This document shows, piece after piece, positions 1-12,331 of a stretch of DNA of 64,000 bases. The position numbers and the translations under genes are program-made. Positions within the stretch are counted from its first letter, which is position 1. The number at the start of each line of letters is the position of its first letter. This DNA is from Microvelia longipes (lineage: Eukaryota; Arthropoda; Insecta; Hemiptera; Veliidae): NCBI GenBank assembly GCA_018340805.1, contig JACMZG010000008.1:26769943-26833942 (forward strand). The letters are read 5' to 3'. The notes under the pieces are model-generated. The model was not told where the DNA came from and made no database searches. It saw only the letters and a list, made by a program, of their open reading frames with translations.

Positions 1-544
1 GAGACAGGGCAAAAATGGCTTCCACTGAACCACGCCGAGCTAAGCAGACCCATAAAGTGGAAGAACATCGAAGTAGCCTTATATGGTCGAAGTCATTCTA
101 AAACGAATGCGACCAGTTTCAGCTCAATCGGACAATCATAAGTGACGCAAACGGTATTTTTATTTTAAATAATCATGAATATATTTTTTCAACCTTAAGA
201 TTTACTCAAATAAACTATTTGTTTACAAAAAAAAATTGACATTTTTCTTTAAATTGTATAAACAATCATAAATGTATGTAAGAGTTTATACCCTTTTGTA
301 TAGTGGACGATAACTAAAGCTGATGAAAGATGAAACTATAATCTTTCTTACCCTTTATACAAGGTTACTCCAACAGTTGCAACGTGTGGATTTTTTTCTT
401 GTATTCTTTATACCTCTATAAAAAACGTATTAGTTATGTATTTAAATATACTTATTATTTTTTTATATTGCTTGTTAACTGTAATATTATTGCTTACTAT
501 TAATAATAGAGGATTAATAAAAACAAATTTGTTAAAAAACCTTT

Positions 545-565
545 CAGGCCCGCGAAGCGGGCCTG
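545..565. repeat. Perfect GC hairpin with GAA triloop (family D, hairpin H8 equivalent)
   Basis: Nine-base arms 545-553 and 557-565 are exact reverse complements (CAGGCCCGC / GCGGGCCTG) around the three-base loop GAA. It corresponds to H8 at 61929-61949 read on the other strand. Confidence 0.9.
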
Positions 566-593
566 TGAAACGAGGCTGTGAAAATTCGCTAAA

Positions 594-614
594 TACGTGG
601 CAAAATGCCATGTA
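594..614. repeat. Hairpin with AAA triloop (family D, H7 equivalent)
   Basis: Nine-base arms 594-602 and 606-614 pair with one mismatch around AAA. The equivalent hairpin at 61880-61900 pairs perfectly, so this copy has one arm substitution. Confidence 0.85.
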
Positions 615-693
615 ACAAGAAACGATAGTGAAACCATACATAATACAAAACAACAACAATGTGGCCGCGAAGTGGACGAGGCGCGAAGCTCCG

Positions 694-724
694 AATTAAT
701 ACGGGCCGAAGGCCCGTATTAATT
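694..724. repeat. 14-bp perfect stem with GAA triloop at the end of family D
   Basis: Arms AATTAATACGGGCC (694-707) and GGCCCGTATTAATT (711-724) are exact reverse complements around GAA. This is the outermost hairpin of copy 1 and matches H1 of the 61.7-kb copy, so it probably marks the element terminus. Confidence 0.9.
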
Positions 725-735
725 TATGACATATT

Positions 736-1294
736 TCGATAGAAATTTAATTTGTTTATGAAATAAAAAAATTCTATTTTTATTTCTTATCGATTGCATT
801 TGTATTCCAAGCTGTTTAGGTAATTCCATGAAAACAACTTAAGCCTCTAGGAGTTATATTTATTTACTACTAATTGTTTTAATAAAGTATTCAAATTATT
901 AATTATAGCGTAAGAAGTCATGCTGATACACATGCTTTATTTGTATTGAGTATAGGCTTACTTATATACTATTCCTCATTACTCATTTGTTACGAATATT
1001 ATGCTGCGTAAGTTTTTATTTCACCAGAAGGTTATATTTTACATTTAATTTACAGTATATTTTTCTTATAATATAATTAATTTTACTCTTATCACATGTT
1101 TTTATTCATTACTTCTTATTTTCAACATATTTAAACATTCTTACATATATTATGAGTCATATGGTATTAAATTAATCAGAATCAGATAATTTATGTACAC
1201 TTATAATTTATTGTTATACTTATCAATTTAAAGTTTATTTCTTTTAATTAATTTAATGTATTTTAATTAATTATTTGAAGTACTTTCTCCTTTT
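736..1294. other. AT-rich intergenic sequence, nothing recognised
   Basis: No open frame of note, tandem repeat or inverted repeat was seen between the end of family D and the first family A copy. Confidence 0.6.
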
Positions 1295-1750
1295 TACTTT
1301 TCCTCATTTATACCGTAGGTATGTAGAAAAATCCTGAAATCGGGACTTCACCGGAATTATCAGTTTCAGGTGTTTTAAAGACATCCTAAGTAGTTATCAC
1401 TATGTTGTCTGTCTGTGTGTCTCTTATCATTATAGCTCCCACCGTATTTATGCTGGAAAGTAGAAACTTTGCACAAAAATTAATCTTTAGGTCTAGTTGT
1501 GCTATCCGGAAAATATTTTGTTATGTCGTCATTATGTGAAAATAATGACTAAGCATAAATTTAGAAAATTCATAAAACTCGGAGAAATAATTCGATCCAT
1601 TTGAGATTTGGCATGCGCATGTAGTCATAGTGACATATGTCATAGTCATGACTACATGGTCTATACAATGTAGTCACATATGTGCCAAATTTATCTCATT
1701 ATTAACATTCGTTCAATTATTATTGAATGACTTGAATACGTTTTTTTAAA
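1295..1750 (+). mobile_element. Family A dispersed repeat, 5' part
   Basis: It starts with the family A head (CCTCATTTATACCGTAGGTA) and continues through the shared blocks: GTTTCAGGTGTTTTAAAG, the TGTCTGTCTGTGTG run, TGTATTTATGCT-like, GGAAAATATTTT, AATAATGACT and GAGATTTGGCA. The inner segment 1615-1690 holds extra short repeats of GTAGTCA and CATATGT. The element stops before the 3' GAGCGAAGCGAGTCC block. No coding capacity is visible; class unknown. Confidence 0.8.
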
Positions 1751-2896
1751 TATATAAATACATTATTTACTGATCAATCATTAGAATATTTAAACTACGC
1801 AATGCTTATAGCACTAATTTTGAGTCGATAAACAAATTTTCGGATTGTAGTAAAATGTATTTTTATTTTAATTTTAATAATATAAATTTGATAATCATAT
1901 ATGTAAATTTATTATACCCGAGTTTTCCACTAAACACAAATTTCTGCAATTAAATTTCGTTAAATGCCCGAATTGCATAATTAACTATTTTTCACTGTAT
2001 CCACTATTAATGTTTTGCAACAATTGGTAGTATCAAATAATATATTGTGCAATACTTGATCATCCTATTATTGGATAATAGTAAATTTATTTCGAGTCCA
2101 GAAATGTCTTTAATATCTTTTAGGATCTGCCCTAATCGAATTGAGCCTCGACTAAAGTCTATGTAGGTTCTTTCGTTTTCAATTTTACCCTTTGTTATAA
2201 ATAGTGCTTCATTTTTTGCTTCAAAATTGGAATCATGGTTAAAATGTCTTTGTTGTTATATTCACGTAGTCCGTATTTTACTCCCCTCTTTCCTCTTGCT
2301 ATTAAGTCAATCATAGAATTGTACGAAATTAATCTGGTTTTGGCGAGCGAGATGAATCGTCGCGATGCACTTGTTTAGCGTGTGCTATGTTTTGTTCTAT
2401 GGTATTGTCCTCTTTCAACTCTTATTAGACTTGCTGGAGCGCACATCTCGTTTGATTCTAGGTTTGCTATGACTCCTGGCCTTTATCCTATAAAAAGGAG
2501 CAAAAGGATAAAGTAAACTTAAAATTTGGATCATGTTGATTTATCTCTTAATAAAAATAAGGATTACATACATTGTTTTATTGGTCTCCATAATTGAATA
2601 TTCCACCAGAGGCACTAATAAGACACAATTTTATTGCGATATTTCGCTCTAAACAAAGCATTATCAAGCAAACATTTAGAAAGGAAAATTTACTAATAAC
2701 ATTCTAGAAATTTCAATATTTAGGTTTTAAATAGAAAAATAAAAAACTAAACTAATCATGCTAGAAAAAACCTAAGAAATAACTAATTACATATCTGTTA
2801 ACGTGTTAACATTGTCATAACATCCAAAACAAGGTCTGATATCCTAAAATAAAATAAAAATGTAAAGGGAGGCAAAAATAAAAATAAAGAAAAAAA
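1751..2896. other. AT-rich intergenic sequence
   Basis: No feature is supported. A word shared with the hairpin at 18803-18893 (GGTAGTATCAAA) occurs near 2025, suggesting a very decayed fragment of that element. A slightly GC-richer patch at about 2340-2400 has no open frame. Confidence 0.5.
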
Positions 2897-3393
2897 ATCG
2901 AATACGGGGTACCTTGGAACTTTTTCTCATCAATAACTTTTCGCAATAAAACTGAAGTTTGTTTGCTTATTTACTACGTATAGCTGTATACTTGTATCAA
3001 ATTTTAACTTCATTGGACTGTTTTCCATTTTTGTACAATTTTTTAAAAAACTTACACAAGTCATATGATAAAACTTTAACTAATTCTGATAATGACATCA
3101 TACTTGGCACATATGTTAGTCTTATACATGCCTACATGCATGCCAACTCTCAATACACAGCAGTTGACTGATTTTTGTACAAAGGTTCAACTCTCTAGCA
3201 TAAATACACTAGGAGCTGCGATGATAACAGACACACACGCATATACAGACAGAGAAATTTGAGAAAACCACTCAAGAGTCCCTAAAAACAACTGAAACGG
3301 ATAATTCCGGTGACATCCCAGTTTCGATTTTTTTTGCAAACATAATACTTTTCCTATTACGGTATAAATAAGGAAGAGTAAAAAGAAAAAATA
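2897..3393 (-). mobile_element. Family A dispersed repeat, internally shortened
   Basis: On the minus strand it carries the family A head (revcomp of TACGGTATAAATAAGG near 3360), the TCTGTCTGTATA run, the CATCGCAGCTCCTAGTG block, the TATGTGCCAAG block and the 3' end (revcomp of ATACGGGGTACC near 2902). The GAGCGAAGCGAG block is missing, so this is an internally deleted copy. Two short open frames here (2959-3171 plus; 3187-3525 minus) are translations of the repeat and not genes. Confidence 0.8.
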
Positions 3394-6134
3394 ACTGAAA
3401 CGTAAACTTGTAATGTTGTACATATTGTTTATTCTGTATGTAATGTATGTAATTTTCTTTATAGATGTTTTAATAATGCTCTGTGTAATATAGCAATAAA
3501 TAATTAAAATTACCTGGTGTCTCATTACTGCCCAATTTTTGCCGGAATAAGGTCTCCTTTGTTTCTACAATGATTGTTTATATATTTCAATGACCTTTAC
3601 GGGATTAAACTTCAACTTATTCTAGCCATTGAACATTTTTATTTTTTTTAATAAATTAAATTGATTCAGAATTGATTTTCAGTATTACTATTATCATTGG
3701 TATTAAATTTTAAGTAATAAAATCTGTAACGTAGTACATAGTTTACAAAGAATGAGTAATTATAATTATAAATAATAATATTAGAAAAATTAGTATAGAA
3801 CAAAAAATCTAAAAAGCTTTTGAAAATGGTTAATTTTTAAAGGTTAAAGGTACATAGATTATCGATAATTACTGTTTCTTTTTTCTAAGCATAATTCTGG
3901 TGTATTTTTTAAATTGCTCTGATCCACAGAGCAATTACTCTTAAGCTCTTTTTATATAATGCTCGACGCAACTGTCAGCTCTTATCAATTTGTTTTTATT
4001 AAATAATACACAACATTGAAAAATGGAATAATTTCAATTTTAAGGGGTTTATGGAAAGAGGATTAAAGTATTTTGATGTATGGAAGCTCTGGGACTTGGA
4101 GAGTTTCGAGGTAGATGGATGGGAACATGGGAGCAATTATAAGCTTGGATAATGCATTTAAACGTTCATCTCAGCCTTCTACTTGGTATGTGTTAAAGTC
4201 GGTATCATTATATACGTGTATGGGATGGTCTCAGCTCAATCCTGTTCTTCATCGATCTATATAACAAAGTCAACTTGGTTCATATAAGCTTAAACACGAC
4301 TTAAAATCAGTTTTATAACCTAACTCTCATACTTCATTTATAGACTAGAACTAATTTATCTAATAATAAATATATTTAAATGTAAGTTTCACCGCTAAGG
4401 GTTGTTATATAGAAAACTTTGTTTTTAAAAGAAATTTAAGCCCCTAGCCAGGGTAGGACGACGCGTTTCCTTGTTGTCCTCTAACATGAAATTATGAATT
4501 TTTATCTACCATAAGTAACAGTATACATGTAAAGATTTAATTTGATGTTCATAGTATGTCCAATATAATAATAATATTTATTTTCACTTTAATTTTTTTT
4601 TAAATTACATTAAATTTACATAATTTAATTAAAAGTGAGAGCCCTCTGTAAGTGATAAAAACACCTAGAGCGCAGCTCTGTCTCTATAATAATATTATAT
4701 ATAGACAAATTATCTTTTTTTTAATATATATGTAAGACAAATTAATAAATTATATTATATCTTTGTTGTTTAAATAAAAAGTAAAAAAGAAAAATTACTG
4801 ATTTGAAAAAAAAACTAATTAAAGAAATGTAATAATAATTATAAACTAATTAAATTGATTTTCTTCCTTACTTATAAGTACTTATTTAATAGCAAGTATA
4901 ATATACATAAAAAATAATGTAATTAACTAAAGAAATATAATTTTAGTAAAAAATAAGTTAATGAAGTTCGTTTGAGATAAAGTGTGTAATGAGAGATGTG
5001 AAATAGTGTTGAATAGGATAAAATATTATATATTTAGTATTAAAAATTAGATGTAAATTTGTACTAAAAAATAATAACAATAATATTATAATAGTATAAT
5101 AATTATGTATAATAATATTAAAAATTATTATAAGTATGAACTAAGCAATAATTAGTGTAAGCATTCGGTTAGAAGATTCAGTTTGATTTGTCATATACCT
5201 ATGTATGTATGATTTTAATGTATGTCTCATACTTAAGGCTGTGTTTCTTCTCTCGATTTGCTTTATTCTTATTAGCTAGTGTAACTTTACGTTTCTTACA
5301 GATAAATACTCTACAAATAATGCTAATAAGTTCAGTGACTTTTTTCGATCTTTAAAAAATATCGGTTCTTTTACACACCCTATAATGCTTACACCAATTT
5401 TAATGGCATTTGCTTGTGCAAATTATGACCGTAGTTATTTATAAATGCGTATGAGGTGCTTAGATAAATTGTGTTCAGTATTATTTGATCATTCATCAAT
5501 CGTTATGAGTGCTTTTAAGCTTTGTTTCTATAAGAAAACTTTTTATGAGTATCTTTAGTGCCCCGCAAACTTTAACGCTTATAATTATTGATTTTTATAA
5601 AGTAAAAATATTTTTGGTTTAAACGTCTTAAAACTATAACATCAAATATGCAAAGCATTTTTCAAAATTTCTATCTAAGAAAACTTTAATAAGAAAAGTT
5701 TGAAGAAAATTTTATTATACAAATTTATATTAAAAAGTAATAAACAAAACTTTGATTATTTTCTAAAAAACTACTTTTTTCGCTACGTTATGCTCATAAT
5801 TATGTCAAAAATAATAGAACGGAACAAGTTAATCTAACTGATAATATATCGCTAAACTAGTGACGCTAAAGTTTATAGTATATATGAAAGTGGGGGACGG
5901 CACTATAGCGTCCTCAAAACTAAAACTCATTAGTCAAGTTAGACAATATTTACCGTGCAACCTTACTCTGGTTGAACAAAGAGTTGGTAATTTACCAAGG
6001 TAAACATGGCACTTGATATTTTGATGAAAAATGTATTAGCGATACAATTAACTTTTTTGTTTAGAGTTATTGAGTGATGAGGTTGGGGAAATCATTCGTT
6101 CAGTCCAATTTATTTTATTGTTATGCGTTAGTAT
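3394..6134. other. Long AT-rich stretch without a supported gene
   Basis: It includes an extremely AT-rich block at about 4550-5160 and one small hairpin near 3913-3937 (AATTGCTCTG arms). No open frame above 60 codons, no TIR and no tRNA-like motif was recognised. Confidence 0.5.
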
Positions 6135-6184
6135 TTTTAGTTTTTCTCATTTATACCATTGGTATATATATATATATATTTATA

Positions 6185-6260
<76 letters not shown>

Positions 6261-6276
6261 AATATATATATATATT

Positions 6277-6345
<69 letters not shown>

Positions 6346-6780
6346 TATATATATATGATATATATAATATTGTATGATTGCATTAAAAATCCGAATCCGG
6401 GGTTTCACCTAAAACAACTTTTTCAGATGTTTTAAAGTCCACTTGAGTGGTTTTTACAGTTACTGTTGATTTTTTCAAAGTAAGTGTCTGTGTCGTAGCT
6501 TCCAGCGTGTTATGTTCATACTTCAGAGTTAAAAAGGTTAATTCAATCTGTAGGTCTGTCTATTCGATTCACCTGTATTTCCTATATGGAAAATATTTTT
6601 TTTATGATGCCATTAACCGTGATTAATGAGTTAGGCAATTTTTTTTAAAAGCGATGTAACAAATTTAGCAAGCACTATATAAGCATTAGCACTATATAGG
6701 GCCAATAAATGTGCCATGTTTCATTTTGTTATCAGTATTAGTTTAATCTTTATCGAAAGACATGTATTAACATCTACATG
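6135..6780 (+). mobile_element. Family A copy interrupted by a large (AT)n expansion
   Basis: The family A head (TTTCTCATTTATACCATTGG) runs into (AT)n exactly where other copies have GGTATATAGG. The element resumes at about 6373 with the CCGAATCCGGGGTTTCACC block, then AGATGTTTTAAAG, TTGAGTGGTTTTTACA, CCTATATGGAAAATATTT and the ATTAGTTTAATC end. The microsatellite therefore looks seeded inside the repeat from its own short TATATA run. Confidence 0.75.
6163..6371. repeat. (AT)n microsatellite, about 200 bp
   Basis: Nearly uninterrupted AT dinucleotides with a few TAATA and TTTA interruptions. Three overlapping open frames of alternating Y and I codons (6070-6377) are artefacts of this tract. 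Confidence 0.95.
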
Positions 6781-8362
6781 CCATCCACATAGCCATCTTA
6801 CATCTACAATCTACATAGATGGCTAAGATCTATTGTTAATGATTATACTCGGTCGTGTATTATGCTTGCATTTTGTATGTTAATTGAATTCATAAGTACA
6901 AATAATTGATTTCATTATCTTTATTTTTCTATGACTCAACTCTAAATGACATTTTTGTTTTAATAATTCTACTCTTATTGTAGTTAAGATCTATTATTTA
7001 TTGCACCTAGTTCTCTGTTTTCTGAGTTATTACTTTTTGCCTACACTATTCTCTTACTTAAATGAAAGATAAAATAAAACTACTCTGAGTGGGCGGATTA
7101 TAAAACTGTGCTGCATATTGTTTTCAGTTCATTTATTTGTCTTTTCCAAGTGTTACTTCATTTTTGTATGAAATACGGAATAATTAAATCAATAAACTGT
7201 TCAAACACTCACTGTTATTAATTGTTTAATTTCGTTCGAAAACCAAATTCCCTTCTATTTTCCTATAGAGGCAAATCATAATAACGATGTTGTAGCAGTT
7301 TATTTTTTATTTATTAAATTTCTTTGTTTTAGTCGTATTAAAAATGCAATTAGTTCCCTAAGCATGCAACTAGCACCCACATCAGCACCCTCAATGTGTA
7401 GGTGTGTCACTATATATGTTTATACCAAACTTTTAAAAATAATTGCACAGAAACATGTTCTTTAAAAAACTAAGTAATTATATTTTACGGTAATTTAGAC
7501 TTTTCCAACGATTATGAAAATTATACCAAAGTTTTTCAAGATTAATTGAATAAGCTTGCTACATTACAAGAGTTGCAAGATTATGTTTTTATCTTTTCAA
7601 TTCACTAAGGAAAGACACAAAATTGTTTCTTCTGTTTATAGAATGAGAACTTAATCACTTTCATGGCTGTTGCTGCTGAGTAAATACAAGTAATTGCAAT
7701 ATTAATATTGCATTAGAATCCGCGTATTACTTAAATTTTAGAAATAAAATATGAGGAAGTAGAGTTCAATTTTGCTAGATTTTTTTTCTTGGTGCAAATC
7801 TGGAGCCTAAAGGGTTTATATATTACCTTATCTGAAATGAGGTGGCAAATATTAAAAAAATGTAAGATCTCTAAAAGTAGGTGATAAGGCTTCCTTAAGT
7901 ATTAATTAGTGCTTAATGGTAAAAGAAAATCGCATATTGGCTCAGTTTTGCGTAACTTGGATTACTCGCTTAAGTTTTAGCAATAAAATTTATTTTATGA
8001 CTTAAAATATCTCAAAATAAAGACAGTTAAAGAACAGATAAAACTACTTCACAAGATTGACAGTCTAGTAGATTACTGTGTTCTATTTATGGGAACTGCT
8101 AGTATAATGACTCTTCGACCCAAGGTTTTTTTTGTTGAGGAAATATTTCTCTCGTATATTCAATATTTCTGATTTGTTGCATTTTAACCATATCGCACTC
8201 AAATAATATAAAGTTTCTATGAAAAATGAGCTTACTGTGACGTTTTATTGCGCGAGATAATACAGATTGTGCAACATAAGCACTAATGGATTTAAATTAT
8301 CTAAATAAAAGTCTAACTACAAATATATATTGAAATGACATATAAGCGCAATATATTGAAAT
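6781..8362. other. AT-rich intergenic sequence
   Basis: Short CATCTACAT / CCATCCACATAG words at 6775-6830 recur near 52150, a weak hint of a shared old repeat. Nothing else is supported. Confidence 0.45.
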
Positions 8363-9165
8363 AACAACAAATATATACATTTAAGCGCAACTCAAAAGCT
8401 TCTAGAATAAAACTCGAAAATATCTTCTATTATTTAAGATATGTTGTCCAACATTACATTTTTAGATGTTAAGGAAATTATTATATTTGTGTTTTGTAAT
8501 AAGTTATGTATTGTGTATTATAAATTATAATTTCCTATTTTCTTTGACTTATGAATTTGCATTCTAACCTTTAAAATAACTGACTTTTCTTTTCAGAAAA
8601 TTGATGTATTATTTTTATGTTATGTTTTTGACTAGCGATCGTGGCATATTCAAAGTATTTTATCGGATAAAACTGGGTCCCTTAACAACCTATTTGAAAC
8701 CCTCACATGAAACCCTGACGACCTATATGTATCCCTTTGCGACCTATATTTTCGTAACCCCTCTTTCACTCTTCTTTTGTCTTATTAGATTAATTTATTG
8801 TTTTGCACATCCCATTATATAACATGTATTACAGCATGTCTGGTATTATATTTGCTTTAAAAGCACGTTTTCGTTGTGTCAGAGTAAATTTTTCTATTCC
8901 AAGTTTAGAACATTGTAAATTATAATTTATAATATAATACATAACTTATTACAAAAATATATTTATACTTTTTTAAACCTTGAGAAGTTATTATGTAATT
9001 TTTTTTTCAAATTCATCAATGAAGTCAATTTACAAATAGGTTCTAAAGAATATAATATTGAAAAAACTCGCTCAACTAATTCTCAGTGTCATAGATAGAA
9101 GATATTTTATGCTTTAGTCTAGAAGCTAGAGTTGCACTTAAATGTAGATTTCATTCAAATTGAGT
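8363..9165. mobile_element. Fold-back element with long diverged inverted arms
   Basis: Left arm about 8365-8543 and right arm about 8917-9165 are inverted copies. GTAATAAGTTATGTATTG near 8498 pairs with AATACATAACTTATTAC near 8936, and GCAACTCAAAAGCTTCTAG on the left pairs with CTAGAAGCTAGAGTTGC on the right. Diverged ATATCTTCTA motifs lie between them in both arms. The spacer (8544-8916) includes a block of related ACGACCTATAT and AACAACCTATTT words. The 73-aa open frame 8601-8822 lies in the spacer and shows no family resemblance. This is a non-autonomous inverted-repeat element of unknown superfamily. Confidence 0.65.
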
Positions 9166-9350
9166 CTGCATTCGCTTGCAAATTTAGAACTACTGTAAAA
9201 TAGTTCACTAGAAAGCTTCATCCGATAAAATAACTTTATCTCTCAGGTACAAAGTTAATCTATTGGGTTGAAAGCCGGTTTTGCCATCATTATATTCTGT
9301 AAAACCTTTGAGAAAAAAATTGTCGACAGGGTTTTATTTAGATAATATGT

Positions 9351-9531
9351 GTTATAGTTTGACACACGGTTAAAATCAGTTAATAGCTTGGGGAAATCAC
9401 GCAAGGGAGCCAATGAGGTTAGTCCTGGATGTTAACCACGCCCACAATTTCATATTAGGCCAATCTCATTGGTTCCTCCACTCTATTTTCCCACGGTGTC
9501 AACTGATTTTAACCGTGTGTCATACTATAAC
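9351..9531. mobile_element. 181-bp MITE with about 75-bp inverted repeats
   Basis: The left end GTTATAGTTTGACACACGG and the reverse complement of the right end (GTTATAGTATGACACACGG) differ by one base, and similarity continues through AAAATCAGTT and CCAATGAG for about 75 bp per arm. The short centre is near 9435-9455. No target duplication is certain; the ends could be read as TA-flanked (TATAGT). The compact structure supports a non-autonomous DNA transposon. Confidence 0.8.
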
Positions 9532-10704
9532 AATCTATTTAATGTTAACAACTCCAAATATTTCAAATTAATGCATAAATTAGCATATTTGTAAAGCATA
9601 AAAATAATTTTGCCTTGTATTTTCAATAATTTATTAGTTTTTCTTGTTGGTTTATTTCTATTATGCTCAACAATTGATCCATGCGTGTGTTTTAGCGGTT
9701 TATCTTGTCTGAGTATATTTTCAGTATAGCTTTATATGTAAGTTGGTATTTATATACTTGAAGTCAATGTTTTATTTTTACGCTTCTTCTGACTTTAGAT
9801 GGCAGTGGAAGTTCTGATCTTAATATTTTATCCCGGGCCTTTAAGAATAATCAAACATGAATGAATGAATGACCATTGACAAAATAATCGCCTATAAAAA
9901 ACAAACACGTTTAATCCATTGCTAATACTTAAGTGATTTTCCAGGACACTGCTCTAAAGTCAGTCTTAAAAAAAAGACAAGACAGAAAAACTTTTTTCTT
10001 TCTTACAATAATTTAAATACAGTCATTTTACCTGTGCTTTTGTAGGATAATTTAACTTTTGTTTAAATTGGCTTAAAGTTATACCTGTAAACAAAATATC
10101 GTGGAATCGTTGCTTAAACAAATATCTAATGTGAGAGTTGTTCATTCTTTTTAGATCCTATAAAGTTTAGGAGTTGTTCTAAAGCTATTCCTAGAGCCCT
10201 GGAGCTTGTATTGATTTGCGTGTAATCGTTTTTGCTTTTTTAAGGGCGGAGTTTTTTTCTTACTTATTCAGTTTCATTTATTCAGAGTAAATATTTTTCA
10301 TGTACTTCAAAAGATAAATAGAATATTGTGTGCTGAGAAAAAGAAACTTTCATAACTTTGGAATAAAAATAAAAGCTATAAGAGTAAAGTATATAAAAGA
10401 AAGCATGTGCTTTAGGATCGAAATTGGGGGTTTTGACTTTATTTATATTTTGTATGAGAATGTTTTCTTAAGTAAACCAAAATCATTGTGGAGTTTATAT
10501 TCTGAACTTAAAAAAGGGTTTTAAAATATTCGATCTAGGGATTTAAAACGGGAGTAAAAAGTAATTTTTCGATAAAATAATAAACTAAGTATAAAATTTG
10601 ACGAGTCACCTATTATCAATAACTGCTTTAATTAATAAATAATTAAAACAGTTATTACCCATGATTTTATGGCTCGTGTATCTAACAAGTTTTGCATCCT
10701 GGCT
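9532..10704. other. AT-rich intergenic sequence
   Basis: The only open frame is 10330-10524 (plus, 64 codons, Lys/Ile/Phe-rich). It has no recognisable domain and a composition matching random AT-rich DNA, so it is not called a gene. Confidence 0.45.
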
Positions 10705-10960
10705 TACTAAATACGGTGAATTCACTGAATACGTTAAATTTACTAAATACGGTAAATTTAATACGGTAAATTTACTAAATACAGTAATTTACTAAACACG
10801 GTAAATTTACTAAATACTAAATACGTTAAATTTACTAAATACGGTAAATTTACTAAATACGGTAAATTGACTGAATTCGTTAAATTTACTAAATACGGTG
10901 AATTCACTGAATGCGTTAAATTTACTAAATGCGGTAAATTTAACTAAACCCGTTGTGCAC
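10705..10960. repeat. Tandem array of a 17-18 bp unit (TTACTAAATACGGTAAA)
   Basis: About fourteen degenerate copies of the unit, with variants TGAATACGTTAAA and TGAATTCGTTAAA, so a higher-order unit with alternating versions is visible. Faintly related words (CTACTAAATTCGC, TTACTGAATTCGC) occur at 34125-34160. Confidence 0.85.
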
Positions 10961-12238
10961 TATGTTTATATTCAGTCAATGCATCATTCATTTTTACTAT
11001 AATTTTAAATCACGTGCTGTTACGAGTTATTTATGGGGTTGCTCAAAGAAAGAAACCGTCAAGTTCTACTATATTTTTGTTCTCATATAATTTGAATACA
11101 TTTAATGTTGTAGCCCAGCAGTCTGGCCTTACTTGATGCAAAATAAAGTCAATGTTTATTAGCCTGCTTATTCACATTGTTACTCTACTGATAAAGTCCT
11201 GTATTAAACGTATAAACTAATGATTAGATAAGACCCCTCTCTCTAATAGATATAAAAGCATGTTATGACGTCATAGTCAGGCCTCTCGGTGACTTGAAAC
11301 TGGCTTTGTAAAAACGTCATGTTTCTAAACATTGTTCTCTTATCTCCACTTTTTATATGTCACTCGGTATTCACTTTGTCTCTGATAAAACAATTAAAAT
11401 ATAAATAAATTACATTTCGTTATCATTTTTTGTTGATTGTTGTTTTCATTATTTAAAATCCGTTTGAGTACTTATATTGTTCCGTCCGAGTACAGTAACA
11501 ACTTGTCAAGAGCTCTTGCCTTCGGCTTATTTAATATTTTATTAATTTTTTTCAACGAATACCTTTAATTCTTCTTTTTTGTATTTATAATTTTTATTTT
11601 GATTATTTTTATCTTTTTACATTATAACGTATACCATTAAAATAACGTATACATAACATAACGCATAACATTATAAACATTAAATGTTCTAAGGGCGTGT
11701 CTTTGTGTAGTACCTAATAATCATCTGAAATAGATTTCGCAACTCATTTTTTCTAACAATTACATATTAAACGTTTTTAAACACAATCCTGAACGAGGTC
11801 ATCCATTTTTGCTCGTTGAGTCGAGGAAAGGACTATTTGGTTATAATCCTGTATGCTTAATTGAATCAAAAGACAATAAAGGAATCGTACCATTTGCTTC
11901 GCTTTAAATTTTATGTGTTCGTTATTATGGCAATTTTTAAATCTCTCCTATGAGTGCAGAAAGTTAGGGAAATTCAATTATTTATTTTTCATAGATAAAT
12001 ATAAAAATAAATAAACTAGACGTAAGAAGTACGATTTAAACAATTAAAAAGTTAAAGTCAAGTTTAAATTTAATAAAATAAAAATTAGACAGAAATTACT
12101 GGGTGCAATTTTAGTTTAGTATATATAGATTTTTAACTATAGCGGAAGATGTTTTAATTTAATTGTAAGCTAACTATTATGAATAGCACCTTATTTTTTT
12201 TTAATAAATCATATTCGTATATTGTCACGAAGGAAGCA
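10961..12238. other. AT-rich intergenic sequence with one TGACGTCA site
   Basis: An isolated TGACGTCA palindrome lies at 11266-11273, outside any repeat recognised here. No gene or structured repeat is supported. Confidence 0.45.
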
Positions 12239-12331
12239 AAGGCCTTATTTTGAAATAACTACCTTTAGTTTCTTAAATTCTTCTTCTTTTTTCAATTTTT
12301 GTTTTTACAAAAATTGAAAATTTTGGCCTTT
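12239..12331. repeat. Nested inverted repeat with 14-bp perfect inner hairpin
   Basis: TTTTCAATTTTTGT (12289-12302) pairs perfectly with 12307-12320 around a TTTT loop. An outer pair AAAGGCC / GGCCTTT flanks it. It could be a tiny MITE, but the AT-rich inner stem may also be chance. Confidence 0.4.

Larger units (their letters stand above)
1..735 (-). mobile_element. Family D element, partial copy 1 (cut by window edge)
   Basis: On the minus strand this matches the element at 61714-63100 in the same order: a hairpin-rich head (545-724), an AT-rich middle (about 150-540), then a tail containing GGCGTGGTTCAGTGGAAGCC (1-45). Shared tail words include GACTTCGACCATATA and GATTGAGCTGAAAC (allowing for substitutions). 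The head ends in a 14-bp perfect stem with a GAA triloop at 694-724. It lacks the 748-bp insertion seen in the 61.7-kb copy and so preserves the empty target site near 137-146. The TGGTTCAGTGG word resembles a tRNA A box, but no matching B box is seen. Superfamily unknown; no open frame. Confidence 0.75.

Noticed and set aside
310..345. CTGATGA...GAAAC word resembling a hammerhead core
   Set aside because: Only five bases separate the two boxes, too few for stem II.
6070..6377. Three overlapping open frames encoding Tyr-Ile repeats
   Set aside because: Pure translations of the (AT)n microsatellite.
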